Assembly (NCBI GenBank): GCA_030623035.1
Contig: JAUXFK010000087.1
Span: forward strand, 1-10,630
Reading direction: 5' to 3'
Source of the DNA: Deltaproteobacteria bacterium
GTDB taxonomy: Bacteria > Desulfobacterota > UBA8473
Length of the DNA stretch: 10,630 bases
Part shown: positions 1 through 6,154 of the stretch, piece after piece
How positions within the stretch are numbered: the first letter of the stretch is position 1
Layout: each line of letters begins with the position of its first letter
Position numbers and translations under genes: made by a program
The notes under the pieces: model-generated
Told to the model about the DNA's origin: nothing
Databases searched by the model: none
The model's input: the letters and a program-made list of their open reading frames with translations, nothing else

Positions 1-606
1 CATATCAGATAGATTCAAAATACTTACATCAATATCAAGCAAATATTTATCGGCATAAAAAGTAAACTTCTTACTGACTTCTATTCCCTCTGGAGAAGTC
101 CAGGAAAAGGATATAGAACCACTTTCCCATGCTTCCATCAAAGACATTGAATTGCTATCGGTTTCGAATACAGCTTCACTGAGATTATGATAATCCGTCT
201 TTGAAAATGCCAGGCTCAATGGATACTCTTCTGATTTTTCTGCTGCAATCATCTCTATATCATGAGCATCCTTTCCAGTCTTGTCTTTATACTTTCGAAG
301 TCTCCAACTCTTTAATTTTGCTCCACGATTCGTAAAGACAGCTTCATATAAATCGGTTGTTATTGATATCTCTTTCTCTTCTTCTACGATTTCTTGCCCT
401 TTAACCAAGGGCCTTTTGCCTTTTGCTTTTGAGAAGGTCTCTTCTTGTTGTCCGAAATCTACGAACTCTTCTTTTTCCGGCAAGGCAATATCGCTTTTAG
501 GTGGACTCGTATCTATAGGCGTTTTTCTAGATTTTTCAATAAAATATTGGTACAAAAAAAGAACCAATAGAGACAAAACTACAGCAAGCAGGGCTCTTTT
601 CTCCAT
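1..606 (-). CDS. yidC: Membrane protein insertase YidC, N-terminal part (runs off left edge)
   Basis: YidC inserts and folds inner-membrane proteins, alone or with SecYEG. The visible 202 codons start with MEKRALLAVVLSLLVLFLYQYF, i.e. a short charged start and one hydrophobic segment (about residues 5-22) that acts as an uncleaved membrane anchor. A charged, low-complexity linker (about 25-80) follows, then the beginning of the beta-rich periplasmic domain, including a segment ending LYEAVFTNRGAKLKSWRL near residues 86-103, which is typical of the P1 domain. The conserved C-terminal insertase core lies outside the window. The start is supported by a TTTGGAG Shine-Dalgarno about 9 nt upstream. 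It is the last visible gene of rpmH–rnpA–yidD–yidC, 23 nt after yidD. The large P1 domain argues for a Gram-negative cell plan. The identification rests on N-terminal architecture plus gene order and is strong. Confidence 0.93.
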   Translation of the reverse strand, partial: MEKRALLAVVLSLLVLFLYQYFIEKSRKTPIDTSPPKSDIALPEKEEFVDFGQQEETFSKAKGKRPLVKGQEIVEEEKEISITTDLYEAVFTNRGAKLKSWRLRKYKDKTGKDAHDIEMIAAEKSEEYPLSLAFSKTDYHNLSEAVFETDSNSMSLMEAWESGSISFSWTSPEGIEVSKKFTFYADKYLLDIDVSILNLSDM

Positions 607-629
607 TTAATTAAACTCCAAAGAAGATT

Positions 630-857
630 TTAGTCATTATTTTTTTTCGTGATAGGGTAGTATCCACCAGGATGAAATGGATGACATTTCAAAATTCTTA
701 AAATAGCCAATCCGAGTCCTTTAAAGACACCATAAGTCTCTAAAGCCTGGATTGCATAAGAAGAGCAAGTTGGAATAAATCGGCAAGTAGGGGACTTTAG
801 GGGAGATATATATTTCTGGTAAAACTTAATGATAGCTATTATAGTATTTTTTAGCAT
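630..857 (-). CDS. yidD: Membrane protein insertion efficiency factor YidD
   Basis: Small membrane-associated protein that helps YidC-dependent insertion; the mechanism is poorly known. The 75-aa product carries the family pattern almost end to end: an amphipathic N-terminus (IIAIIKFYQKYISPLK), the cysteine segment CRFIPTCSSYAIQALETYG, and the C-terminal CHPFHPGGYYPI. I chose the ATG at 857; an in-frame TTG one codon earlier (860) is possible. Neither has a clear Shine-Dalgarno, so translation may be coupled to rnpA or weakly initiated. It sits between rnpA and yidC, its usual place in bacteria. Confidence 0.95.
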   Translation of the reverse strand: MLKNTIIAIIKFYQKYISPLKSPTCRFIPTCSSYAIQALETYGVFKGLGLAILRILKCHPFHPGGYYPITKKNND

Positions 858-932
858 CAAACCATTGAGAGAATACGCTCTTTGAGTCAGGCTCTCGGTC
901 TCAATAAATAAAGATAAACGATCTAAAAATCC

Positions 933-1271
933 TTAATCTTTTTTCAAATAAATCTTTAGTTCTTCATGAAGCGAGAAATAATCCAGGGAATATGCCCCTC
1001 TTTTCGCAATAAACACAATATCATTACAACAAGGGATTTGAGACTTATTCAATCTAAAAAATTCCCTGATCAACCGCTTTACCCTGTTTCTCTTGACTGC
1101 ATTACCGATCTTTCTACTTACCGTAATACCCAGACGATTCTTGCCTACATTATTGGGACTTACGACTATAATAAAATTGCCAGTGCGAAATTCTTTCCCT
1201 TTTCTTGTGATTTCCAGGAATTGAGATCTTTTTAAAATCCTTTCATCTTTACGCAGTGAGAATTCTGACAT
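933..1271 (-). CDS. rnpA: Ribonuclease P protein component
   Basis: Protein subunit of RNase P, which binds the 5' leader of precursor tRNA and helps the catalytic RNA (rnpB) remove it. The 112-aa length is normal for the family. The opening LRKDERILKRSQFLEI and the basic signature NAVKRNRVKRLIREFFR (about residues 57-73), holding the RNR motif at 61-63, are diagnostic. The 'RLGITVSRKIG' strand just before it is also conserved. The gene follows rpmH by 42 nt and precedes yidD by about 75 nt, consistent with one transcript from the rpmH promoter. The Shine-Dalgarno is weak (TTGGTAAA just before the ATG). Confidence 0.97.
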   Translation of the reverse strand: MSEFSLRKDERILKRSQFLEITRKGKEFRTGNFIIVVSPNNVGKNRLGITVSRKIGNAVKRNRVKRLIREFFRLNKSQIPCCNDIVFIAKRGAYSLDYFSLHEELKIYLKKD

Positions 1272-1313
1272 TTTACCAAGTCATTAAAAGGCGCGTCCGT
1301 CTTCAGGCACTGG

Positions 1314-1448
1314 TTACACTGTCAACCTGGTTCTCCCCTTTGCCCTTCTTCGTTTCAGTATCGCCCTTCCTGATTTCGTTCTCATCCTGATTAAAAAACC
1401 GTGATTCCTCTTTCTTTTTAAATTACTGGGTTGAAATGTCCTTTTCAT
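1314..1448 (-). CDS. rpmH: 50S ribosomal protein L34
   Basis: Very small, very basic protein of the large ribosomal subunit. Translating the minus strand from the ATG at 1448 gives 44 aa, starting MKRTFQPSNLKRKRNHGF and ending GRAILKRRRAKGRTRLTV, which matches bacterial L34 from end to end in length and pattern. It is first in the rpmH–rnpA–yidD–yidC block. A purine stretch (AAGAAGAG) lies about 15 nt upstream of the ATG, further than an ideal Shine-Dalgarno. A strong promoter lies about 80 nt upstream. Confidence 0.97.
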   Translation of the reverse strand: MKRTFQPSNLKRKRNHGFLIRMRTKSGRAILKRRRAKGRTRLTV

Positions 1449-1526
1449 TTAATATTTTACTCTTCTTTATATTTTTACAATCTATGAATTATCAATCCGT
1501 CTATCATTTCTGTTCATTAAAAATTC

Positions 1527-1556
1527 ATTCTAGTTCATTTTCCTGGTTTTTGTCAA
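1527..1556 (-). promoter_or_regulatory. Promoter of the rpmH–rnpA–yidD–yidC operon
   Basis: Read on the minus strand, a perfect -35 TTGACA (1556-1551) is followed after 18 nt by TAGAAT (1532-1527), one mismatch from the consensus TATAAT. Transcription would begin near 1520, leaving a roughly 70-nt leader before the rpmH ATG at 1448. The assignment is by consensus match and position only. Confidence 0.75.
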
Positions 1557-1652
1557 GCTATTTTATAAAAGGACATTAAAGTTGTTGCCATATACCTTAA
1601 CCTTTGATATTCTCCATAAGCCTGTAGTCCATAATAAATCTATTACTAAATA

Positions 1653-1794
1653 GTGTCCATTCATAAATGGCCCTTTTGCCCAATCTCTGTGTCAGGGTCA
1701 GATTTTAATCCTCGAAATATGTCTATATATTCCTGCGGTTAAAATCTTCGCCTTCCTTGACCTTGAACAAAATTGCTCATTTCTGGATGGACAC
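1653..1794 (-). mobile_element. MITE-like element, copy A (142 bp), with 6-bp target duplication
   Basis: The element begins GTGTCCAT and ends ATGGACAC. The imperfect terminal inverted repeats extend to about 31 bp (GTGTCCATTCATAAATGG against GTGTCCATCCAGAAATGA from the other end). Further in, GATTTTAA (1701-1708) pairs with TTAAAATC, so nearly the whole element can fold as one long hairpin. TAAATA directly flanks both sides (1647-1652 and 1795-1800), a perfect 6-bp target-site duplication. The element carries no ORF, so it would depend on a transposase elsewhere. It is an inverted copy of the element at 6756-6910: about 76 bp of one arm differ at 3 positions and about 50 bp of the other at 4. 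Strand is given relative to copy B. Confidence 0.85.
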
Positions 1795-1818
1795 TAAATA
1801 AGTATCCATCCTTATCCC

Positions 1819-1852
1819 TTCGATAAGACTACTTTGGTTTAATATTATCGAA
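1819..1852. repeat. Inverted repeat TTCGATAA / TTATCGAA upstream of acyl-CoA dehydrogenase
   Basis: Two perfect 8-bp arms, TTCGATAA (1819-1826) and TTATCGAA (1845-1852), are separated by 18 bp. The right arm begins 31 bp ahead of the dehydrogenase Shine-Dalgarno-to-start segment, where a promoter or operator would be expected, and a TTAATAT sequence between the arms could serve as a -10. It may be a regulator site; a chance palindrome in AT-rich DNA is possible. Confidence 0.35.
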
Positions 1853-1882
1853 CGAAACTCTATTACAAAAGGAGGTTTTCAA

Positions 1883-3010
1883 ATGGATTATAACTTCACA
1901 CAAGAAGAACTGAGTATCCAAGAGACAGTTCGGCAATTTGCAAAAAAGGAGATCGCTCCATTAATAGACCAGATAGAAAAAGAAAAGAAACTACCGGAAG
2001 ATCTTCTTAAGAAAATAATGGAATTGAATATCATTGGCTTACCCTTTCCAGAAAAATGGGGTGGATCTGCCGGTTCTTTCATCAGCCTTCTTCTGGCTAT
2101 TGAAGAGATGTCTTATGTCTACCTCCCATGTCTGTTTTATTCTTTGGTATCTTCCATGGCAGCGTATGGATTTCTAAATTTTGCCAGTGATCACTTGAAG
2201 GAAAAGTATCTGAAAGGATTAATCGCAGGTTCAATAAGGGGAGCCTGGGCCTTCACTGAGCCAGATACCGGATCTGACCCTAAACAGCTCAAAGTAAAAG
2301 CAGTTAAAGATGGGGATGATTGGATACTTAATGGAACAAAAAGGTTTATAACCAATTCCGGGATTGCCGATATTGCAGTGATATTCGGTTTGACAGAAAA
2401 AGGTGTAACCGCATTCGTGGTAGAAACGCAGGAGCCCGGATATATCGTAGGCAAGAGAGAGGAATTTCTCGCTTTTTCTGGTTCGGATAATGGTGATATC
2501 ATTTTGGAGGATGCCAGGGTAAAAGGCGAAAACTTACTGGGAGAAGAAGGGCAGGGTTTCAATATTTTACTCTCTGTGGAATCCTTCGCCAAGGTAGCAT
2601 CCTGTGCTGGAAACGTGGGTCTCGCAAGAGCAGCTCTGGACTTTGCATTGCAATACGCAAAAGAGAAAACCCATAGAGGGGTTCCCATTGGGCTTAAGTT
2701 TCAAATGACGCAATGGAACCTGGCGACAATGGCTTCAAAAGTAGCAGCCAGCCGTGCCTTTCTTTATTCTGTGGGCGCAAAGATGGATAAAGGAGAAGAC
2801 GTAACAGGAGAATCCTCACTGCTTAAAATATTCACTGGTGCCGCAGCAAGGGAAGTAGCCTCTGATGCTGTTCAGGTTCATGGGGCTTATGGTTTATCTA
2901 AAGAATACGCCGTTGAAAGGCTATACAGAGAATCAAAGGTAAACGAAGTTGTCTTGGGAACGAATGAGTTACAGAGGGTAATTGCTGCAAATGTTTTGCT
3001 GAGAAGTTAA
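1883..3010 (+). CDS. Acyl-CoA dehydrogenase family flavoprotein, atypical active site
   Basis: FAD enzymes of this family oxidise acyl-CoA to trans-2-enoyl-CoA and pass electrons to ETF. The 375-aa length is standard. The N-terminal helical domain (about 1-115) opens DYNFTQEELSIQETVRQFAKKEI. The beta domain (about 120-225) has the FAD/substrate signature AFTEPDTGSD (123-132) and RFITNSG (154-160). The C-terminal helical domain has EKTHRGVPIG (261-270), QVHGAYGLSKEYAVERLYRE (331-350) and GTNELQRVIA. The usual catalytic Glu, just before the final GTN in 'YEGTNxxQR', is Leu358 here (VVLGTN), and the alternative Glu used by isovaleryl-CoA dehydrogenase-type enzymes is also not seen at about residue 236. 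The second Gly of the QxxGGxG motif is Ala335. The substrate cannot be named. The start has a near-perfect AAAAGGAGG Shine-Dalgarno 7 nt upstream. The gene stands alone between a MITE and convergent genes, with no ETF or thiolase partner nearby. Confidence 0.9.
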   Translation: MDYNFTQEELSIQETVRQFAKKEIAPLIDQIEKEKKLPEDLLKKIMELNIIGLPFPEKWGGSAGSFISLLLAIEEMSYVYLPCLFYSLVSSMAAYGFLNFASDHLKEKYLKGLIAGSIRGAWAFTEPDTGSDPKQLKVKAVKDGDDWILNGTKRFITNSGIADIAVIFGLTEKGVTAFVVETQEPGYIVGKREEFLAFSGSDNGDIILEDARVKGENLLGEEGQGFNILLSVESFAKVASCAGNVGLARAALDFALQYAKEKTHRGVPIGLKFQMTQWNLATMASKVAASRAFLYSVGAKMDKGEDVTGESSLLKIFTGAAAREVASDAVQVHGAYGLSKEYAVERLYRESKVNEVVLGTNELQRVIAANVLLRS

Positions 3011-3026
3011 CGGGCTGTTGCGCAAA

Positions 3027-3111
3027 CAGAAATTTCTGTAACTGTTTAGCCAAATAATGATTTGGATGGACTCTCGTTAGCTCCTTAAGATGGCTAAACA
3101 ACTACAAATTT
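3027..3111 (+). repeat. Inverted-repeat element, copy 1 (AACTGTTTAGCC ends), with possible terminator role
   Basis: The core (3040-3103) runs from AACTGTTTAGCC to GGCTAAACAACT. The arms are inverted copies with one mismatch and extend outward as AAATTT...AAATTT, so the region can form a long hairpin. A perfect 12-bp palindrome, CAGAAATTTCTG (3027-3038), abuts the left end. The right arm runs into a T stretch (3109-3114). That and the position 17 bp after the acyl-CoA dehydrogenase stop make it a possible transcription terminator for that gene. The element shares both ends with the copy at 8996-9050 and its first 30 bp with 4667-4696. Confidence 0.65.
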
Positions 3112-3214
3112 TTTGAGCTGTGATCAAAGTGTTTTTTGCTTATAAGATCGTAGCCCGTCGTTTCTCAGAAAAACTCACCCGAAGACAAACGATTTCAAGT
3201 TTCCCCTGTATATA

Positions 3215-3529
3215 TCAGTGGATAAAATGGGAAAAGTCATTGTTGAAAGGTGTACGACTGCCTCCTGTTTCAAGTATTTCCCGGGTCCATTGGTCCTTGC
3301 AGCTATTGCATAAAATAAAATCGAAATCTTGATAAACATCTCTTTCAAGGGCTTCTTCATCGAGGTCTTCAATCTCTGACAGAAGCCTTTCATATTCGTC
3401 ATTAATATCGCCGTCTGGTTCTAATAATATTCCATCAAAATCCGCAGATATACTAATATTTATAACATACTTCAGGCTTCCAAAAGGAAGTCTCCTACCA
3501 CATCGAAAACATATCTGATATGACATCAT
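3215..3529 (-). CDS. Small conserved zinc-ribbon-like protein of unknown function
   Basis: A 104-aa acidic protein. It starts MMSYQICFRCGRRLPFG with Cys7 and Cys10, and has a second pair in FILCNSCKD (Cys74 and Cys77). Two CxxC knuckles about 64 residues apart suggest a single four-cysteine metal site, probably zinc. Between them lies a strand-rich segment (KYVINISISADFDGILLE) and a highly acidic helix (DINDEYERLLSEIEDLDEEALERD). No catalytic motif is visible and I cannot name a function. The Shine-Dalgarno AGGGG lies 6 nt from the ATG at 3529; a second ATG is the next codon. It begins 34 nt after the nadA stop on the same strand, so the two are probably cotranscribed. The last 15 or so residues look disordered. 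Confidence 0.78.
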   Translation of the reverse strand: MMSYQICFRCGRRLPFGSLKYVINISISADFDGILLEPDGDINDEYERLLSEIEDLDEEALERDVYQDFDFILCNSCKDQWTREILETGGSRTPFNNDFSHFIH

Positions 3530-3563
3530 ACTATTCCCCTGATCCTCTATAAAATGTTTGACC

Positions 3564-4517
3564 TTAATTGGCTATTGCCGAATCCCCTTTTGCTTTTCCT
3601 GCTCTATCCCTTGGCACAGCTAACATTTTATCAAGTGCCTTTTTTGCGGATATCCTTATCTCTTCAGGAACTTTTACTACATTGCTCAATTCGGTTATAG
3701 CCTGCAATACACTATTTAGTGTTGTCAGCTTCATGCTTGGGCAGAACAAGCACTTAGATGCAAGAAAAAAACTCTTTTTGGGGTTTTCTTTTCTCAATCG
3801 ATAGAGAATGCCCATCTCGGTTCCTATAATAAACGCCTCATTATCTGTGTTTTTAGCGTATTCGTACATACCGGAAGTGCTACAGATATGATCTGCTAAC
3901 TCAAGCACCTCAGGTCTACATTCCGGATGGGCTACAAAAAGGGCATTCGGATAAATTGCTTTACTCTCTAAAACCTCTTTTACACTCAGCCGATCGTGGA
4001 TTGGGCAGTAGCCTTCCCACCAAAGAACCTTTTTATCGGTAAACTTTGATGCGTATTTTGCCAGATTCTTATCGGGAATCATCAATACCGTCTCACTTTT
4101 AACAGAGTTAATAACACTGATTGCATTAGCAGATGTACAACATATATCACTCTCAGCCTTCACATCTGCCGACGAATTGACATAGGTAACGACTGTCGCC
4201 TCTGGAATTTCTCTTTTTTTGTCGATTATTTTATCTGCTGAAATCATATCTGCCATAGGACATCCTGCATCCGGCCTCGGGAGTAATACTGTCTTTTCAG
4301 GGGAAAGGATAGATGCACTTTCTGCCATAAAATGGACACCGCAAAAGACTATAATCTCACAATCGCTTTTAGATGCTTTTATACTTAACTCCAGCGAGTC
4401 TCCCGCAAGATCAGCGATCTCTTGTATCTCATCCCTTTGGTAATTATGCGAAAGCAAGATAGCGTTCTTTTCTTTTAATACGCGCCTAATCTTCTTTTGT
4501 AACTCAAGGACTTCCAA
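3564..4517 (-). CDS. nadA: Quinolinate synthase NadA
   Basis: An oxygen-sensitive [4Fe-4S] enzyme that condenses iminoaspartate with dihydroxyacetone phosphate to quinolinate in de novo NAD synthesis. The 317-aa length is typical of the compact form. Visible motifs are LLSHNYQRDEIQEIADLAGDS (substrate site, 21-41), FCGVHFMAESA (58-68), DAGCPMADM (83-91), TYVNSSADVKAESDICCTSANA (111-132), WWEGYCPIHDR (166-176), AHPECRPEV (196-204), STSGM (213-217), GTEMG and CLFCPSMK (256-263). The three cluster ligands are best assigned to Cys86, Cys171 and Cys259. The start codon is TTG, supported by AGAGGAGAA just upstream on the minus strand. The usual partners nadB and nadC are not in the window. A promoter and a palindromic candidate operator lie upstream, and a small zinc-ribbon gene follows. 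Confidence 0.96.
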   Translation of the reverse strand: MEVLELQKKIRRVLKEKNAILLSHNYQRDEIQEIADLAGDSLELSIKASKSDCEIIVFCGVHFMAESASILSPEKTVLLPRPDAGCPMADMISADKIIDKKREIPEATVVTYVNSSADVKAESDICCTSANAISVINSVKSETVLMIPDKNLAKYASKFTDKKVLWWEGYCPIHDRLSVKEVLESKAIYPNALFVAHPECRPEVLELADHICSTSGMYEYAKNTDNEAFIIGTEMGILYRLRKENPKKSFFLASKCLFCPSMKLTTLNSVLQAITELSNVVKVPEEIRISAKKALDKMLAVPRDRAGKAKGDSAIAN

Positions 4518-4570
4518 CGGATTCTCCTCTTTAATGCCGCTAAATTCGAAACCCTTTTCGATAAATAGTA

Positions 4571-4589
4571 AATATACAATACGTATATT
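4571..4589 (-). promoter_or_regulatory. Candidate operator in the nadA leader
   Basis: A perfect inverted repeat with 7-bp arms, AATATAC (4571-4577) and GTATATT (4583-4589), and a 5-bp centre. It falls just downstream of the predicted nadA transcription start, where a repressor would block transcription. De novo NAD genes are commonly controlled this way (NiaR, NrtR, NadQ and NadR are known examples), but this arm does not let me pick a regulator. Confidence 0.4.
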
Positions 4590-4598
4590 AAATTTATT

Positions 4599-4627
4599 AT
4601 GCTATATTAAAGTCTTGACTTTGTCAA
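4599..4627 (-). promoter_or_regulatory. Predicted nadA promoter
   Basis: Minus-strand -35 TTGACA (4627-4622) is followed after 17 nt by TAGCAT (4604-4599), with an overlapping CATAAT slightly further on (4601-4596) as an alternative -10. The predicted start near 4592 leaves a leader of about 75 nt before the TTG start of nadA. Confidence 0.55.
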
Positions 4628-4666
4628 TTTAAAAACCAAAAAGCTCATTTAAAAGCACCAAAATGT

Positions 4667-4730
4667 AACTGTTTAGCCGAATAACGATTTGGATGGTCTT
4701 TGACGAGCATTTTTGAGTTAGTGTCCATCC
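4667..4730 (+). repeat. Chimeric repeat remnant: left end of AACTGTTTAG family joined to a MITE end
   Basis: Positions 4667-4696 match the first 30 bp of the repeat at 3040 with two differences (AACTGTTTAGCC, then GATTTGGATGG). The matching right end (GGCTAAACA) is absent. Instead, after about 20 unrelated bases, GTGTCCATCC (4721-4730) appears, exactly the first ten bases of the MITE at 6756. No opposite MITE end was found nearby, so this looks like decayed or recombined debris from both families. It lies in the 373-bp gap between nadA and yebC (4518-4890), where besides this and the nadA control signals I see only AT-rich sequence. Confidence 0.5.
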
Positions 4731-4879
4731 TGATCAAAAGGGCTGAGAAGTCAATTCTTAGAAGTAGATCGTTTAAATTATTTTTTCTTTTAAAACAAAA
4801 TATTCTGTGATATACATTGAAGATGATAAGATTTTTTCGTTTGGACAATAGTCATTTACTATGACAACAAATGAAATAC

Positions 4880-4886
4880 GGGAGGG
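4880..4886 (+). promoter_or_regulatory. Shine-Dalgarno that decides the yebC start
   Basis: GGGAGGG is placed 4 nt before the GTG at 4891. It argues for that GTG over the in-frame ATG at 4861, which would add ten residues not found in the family and has no comparable purine-rich site. Confidence 0.8.
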
Positions 4887-4890
4887 TCTT

Positions 4891-5643
4891 GTGTCAGGAC
4901 ATTCAAAATGGAGTACAATCAAGCACAAAAAGGGCAAAGAGGATGCAAAAAGAGGCAAAATTTTCACCAAGTTGATCAAAGAAATTACCGTTGCCGCAAG
5001 GATTAGTGGGGGAGATGCTGAGGGTAATCCTCGTTTGAGGACTGCTATTGCCAATGCCAAAGTACAGAATATGCCAAATGAAAATATAGAAAAAGCCATA
5101 AAAAGAGGTACTGGAGAGTTAGAGGGTGTTAACTACGAAGAGTTGACTTACGAAGGTTATGGTCCTGGAGGAGCCGCTGTAATTGTAGAGATAATGACCG
5201 ATAACAAGAACAGGACAGTAGCGGATATAAGGCATATTTTTTCTAAGAACAATGGAACCCTGGCAGAATCAGGGAGTGTGGCATGGATGTTTGAAAAAAA
5301 GGGGCTTATTGTGTTCGAGAAAGGCCAAATAGATGAAGATGCATTGATAGATATAGCCCTTGAGGCTGGTGCTGAAGATGTAAAAGAGGGAGAAAATGAG
5401 TTTGAAGTTATCACTGCACCCGGTGATTTTGAAGGGGTAAAAGAGTGTATAGAAAAGGAAAATTTGAGCTACGTGTTGGCTGAAATTGATATGATCCCGA
5501 AAAGCACAGTGAAGCTCGATAGTAAAAATGCCAGGCAGATGCTCAGGCTTATGGAAATGCTGGAAGAGAGTGATGATGTTCAAAAGGGGTACTCAAATTT
5601 TGATATCCCGGATGACATTATAGAAGAGCTGAATACCGATTAA
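4891..5643 (+). CDS. yebC: YebC/PmpR-family protein (TACO1-like)
   Basis: Members are described both as DNA-binding transcription regulators and as ribosome-associated factors that relieve stalling at proline stretches; which applies here is not shown by sequence. From the GTG start the product is 250 aa, the family's usual size, opening MSGHSKWSTIKHKKGKEDAK. That is followed by RGKIFTKLIKEITVAAR, the conserved AKVQNMPNENIEKAIKRGTG (about 57-76), YEGYGPGGAAVIVE, TDNKNRT, IRHIFSKNNGTLAESGSVAWMFE and an acidic C-terminal domain. An ATG 30 nt earlier is open but extends beyond the normal N-terminus. It is first in yebC–ruvC–ruvA–ruvB, a widespread bacterial order, with only 7 nt to ruvC. Confidence 0.96.
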   Translation: MSGHSKWSTIKHKKGKEDAKRGKIFTKLIKEITVAARISGGDAEGNPRLRTAIANAKVQNMPNENIEKAIKRGTGELEGVNYEELTYEGYGPGGAAVIVEIMTDNKNRTVADIRHIFSKNNGTLAESGSVAWMFEKKGLIVFEKGQIDEDALIDIALEAGAEDVKEGENEFEVITAPGDFEGVKECIEKENLSYVLAEIDMIPKSTVKLDSKNARQMLRLMEMLEESDDVQKGYSNFDIPDDIIEELNTD

Positions 5644-5650
5644 AAAGAAT

Positions 5651-6154
5651 ATGAAGAACATGAAGGTCTTAGGTGTTGATCCTGGGAGTTCGATCACAGG
5701 GTATGGTATCGTTGAAAAACGTGGGAACTTGCTTTTCCACATAGGAAATGGGGAGATATCTGTAAACCCAAAGACCTCTTTCCCTCAATCGCTAAAAATG
5801 ATCCATCACCAATTAGAAAAGGTAATTTTGGATTATTCTCCTGATGTGATGGCCATTGAGAATCTGTTTTTTTATAAGAATGCAAAGACCGCACTAAAAT
5901 TAGGGCATGTAAGGGGAATACTAATTTTATCGGCGGTTAATGTTGGCTTAGATATATATGAATACAGTCCATTGGAGATAAAACAGGCTGTTGTAGGTTA
6001 TGGAAGGGCAACCAAAAATCAGGTACAGATAATGGTAAAAGAGATATTAACCCTCCCAGAGGTTGCTCCTGTTGATGCCTCAGATGCCCTCGCTGTGGCG
6101 ATCTGTTATATACATTCAACAAATATGAGGGAAGCCATAAAACATGCAAGATGA
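5651..6154 (+). CDS. ruvC: Crossover junction endodeoxyribonuclease RuvC
   Basis: Resolves Holliday junctions by paired nicks in strands of like polarity, acting as a dimer with RuvAB. The 167-aa protein keeps the RNase H-like active site: Asp10 in VLGVDPGSSITGYG, Glu70 in AIENLFFYKN, and Asp142 and Asp145 in VDASDALAVAICYIH. Length is normal. Two ATGs compete, 5651 and 5660; the second would give the more usual start 'MKVLGVDPG', and neither has a strong Shine-Dalgarno. Its stop overlaps the ruvA start (ATGA), indicating translational coupling. Confidence 0.96.
   Translation: MKNMKVLGVDPGSSITGYGIVEKRGNLLFHIGNGEISVNPKTSFPQSLKMIHHQLEKVILDYSPDVMAIENLFFYKNAKTALKLGHVRGILILSAVNVGLDIYEYSPLEIKQAVVGYGRATKNQVQIMVKEILTLPEVAPVDASDALAVAICYIHSTNMREAIKHAR

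Larger units (their letters stand above)
1449..1882. other. Intergenic region between divergent rpmH and acyl-CoA dehydrogenase genes
   Basis: An AT-rich stretch of 434 bp without a gene. From left to right it holds the rpmH leader and promoter (1449-1556), about 90 bp in which I see nothing, a MITE-like repeat with its target duplications (1647-1800), a widely spaced inverted repeat (1819-1852), and the Shine-Dalgarno AAAAGGAGG (1867-1875) of the acyl-CoA dehydrogenase. I found no dnaA gene or DnaA-box cluster although rpmH often lies near oriC. Confidence 0.8.

Noticed and set aside
281..610. Plus-strand open frame of 109 codons opposite yidC
   Set aside because: It lies antisense to a well-supported YidC N-terminus in conserved gene order.
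1802..1811. GTATCCATCC resembling another MITE end right after copy A
   Set aside because: One base differs, there is no opposite end or duplication, and it is too short to distinguish from chance.
1449..1882. Possible oriC next to rpmH
   Set aside because: There is no dnaA and no cluster of TTATCCACA-like boxes; the AT-rich sequence is explained by promoters and a MITE.
2191..2688. Long minus-strand open frame of 165 codons inside the acyl-CoA dehydrogenase
   Set aside because: It is wholly antisense to a gene with clear family motifs, and is Ser/Pro-rich as such shadows often are.
3011..3214. Additional gene between the acyl-CoA dehydrogenase and the zinc-ribbon gene
   Set aside because: Short frames here lie over the inverted repeat and have no Shine-Dalgarno or recognisable product.
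4861..4890. ATG-initiated extension of yebC
   Set aside because: It adds ten residues before the conserved MSGHSKW start, and the GTG at 4891 has a strong GGGAGGG site.
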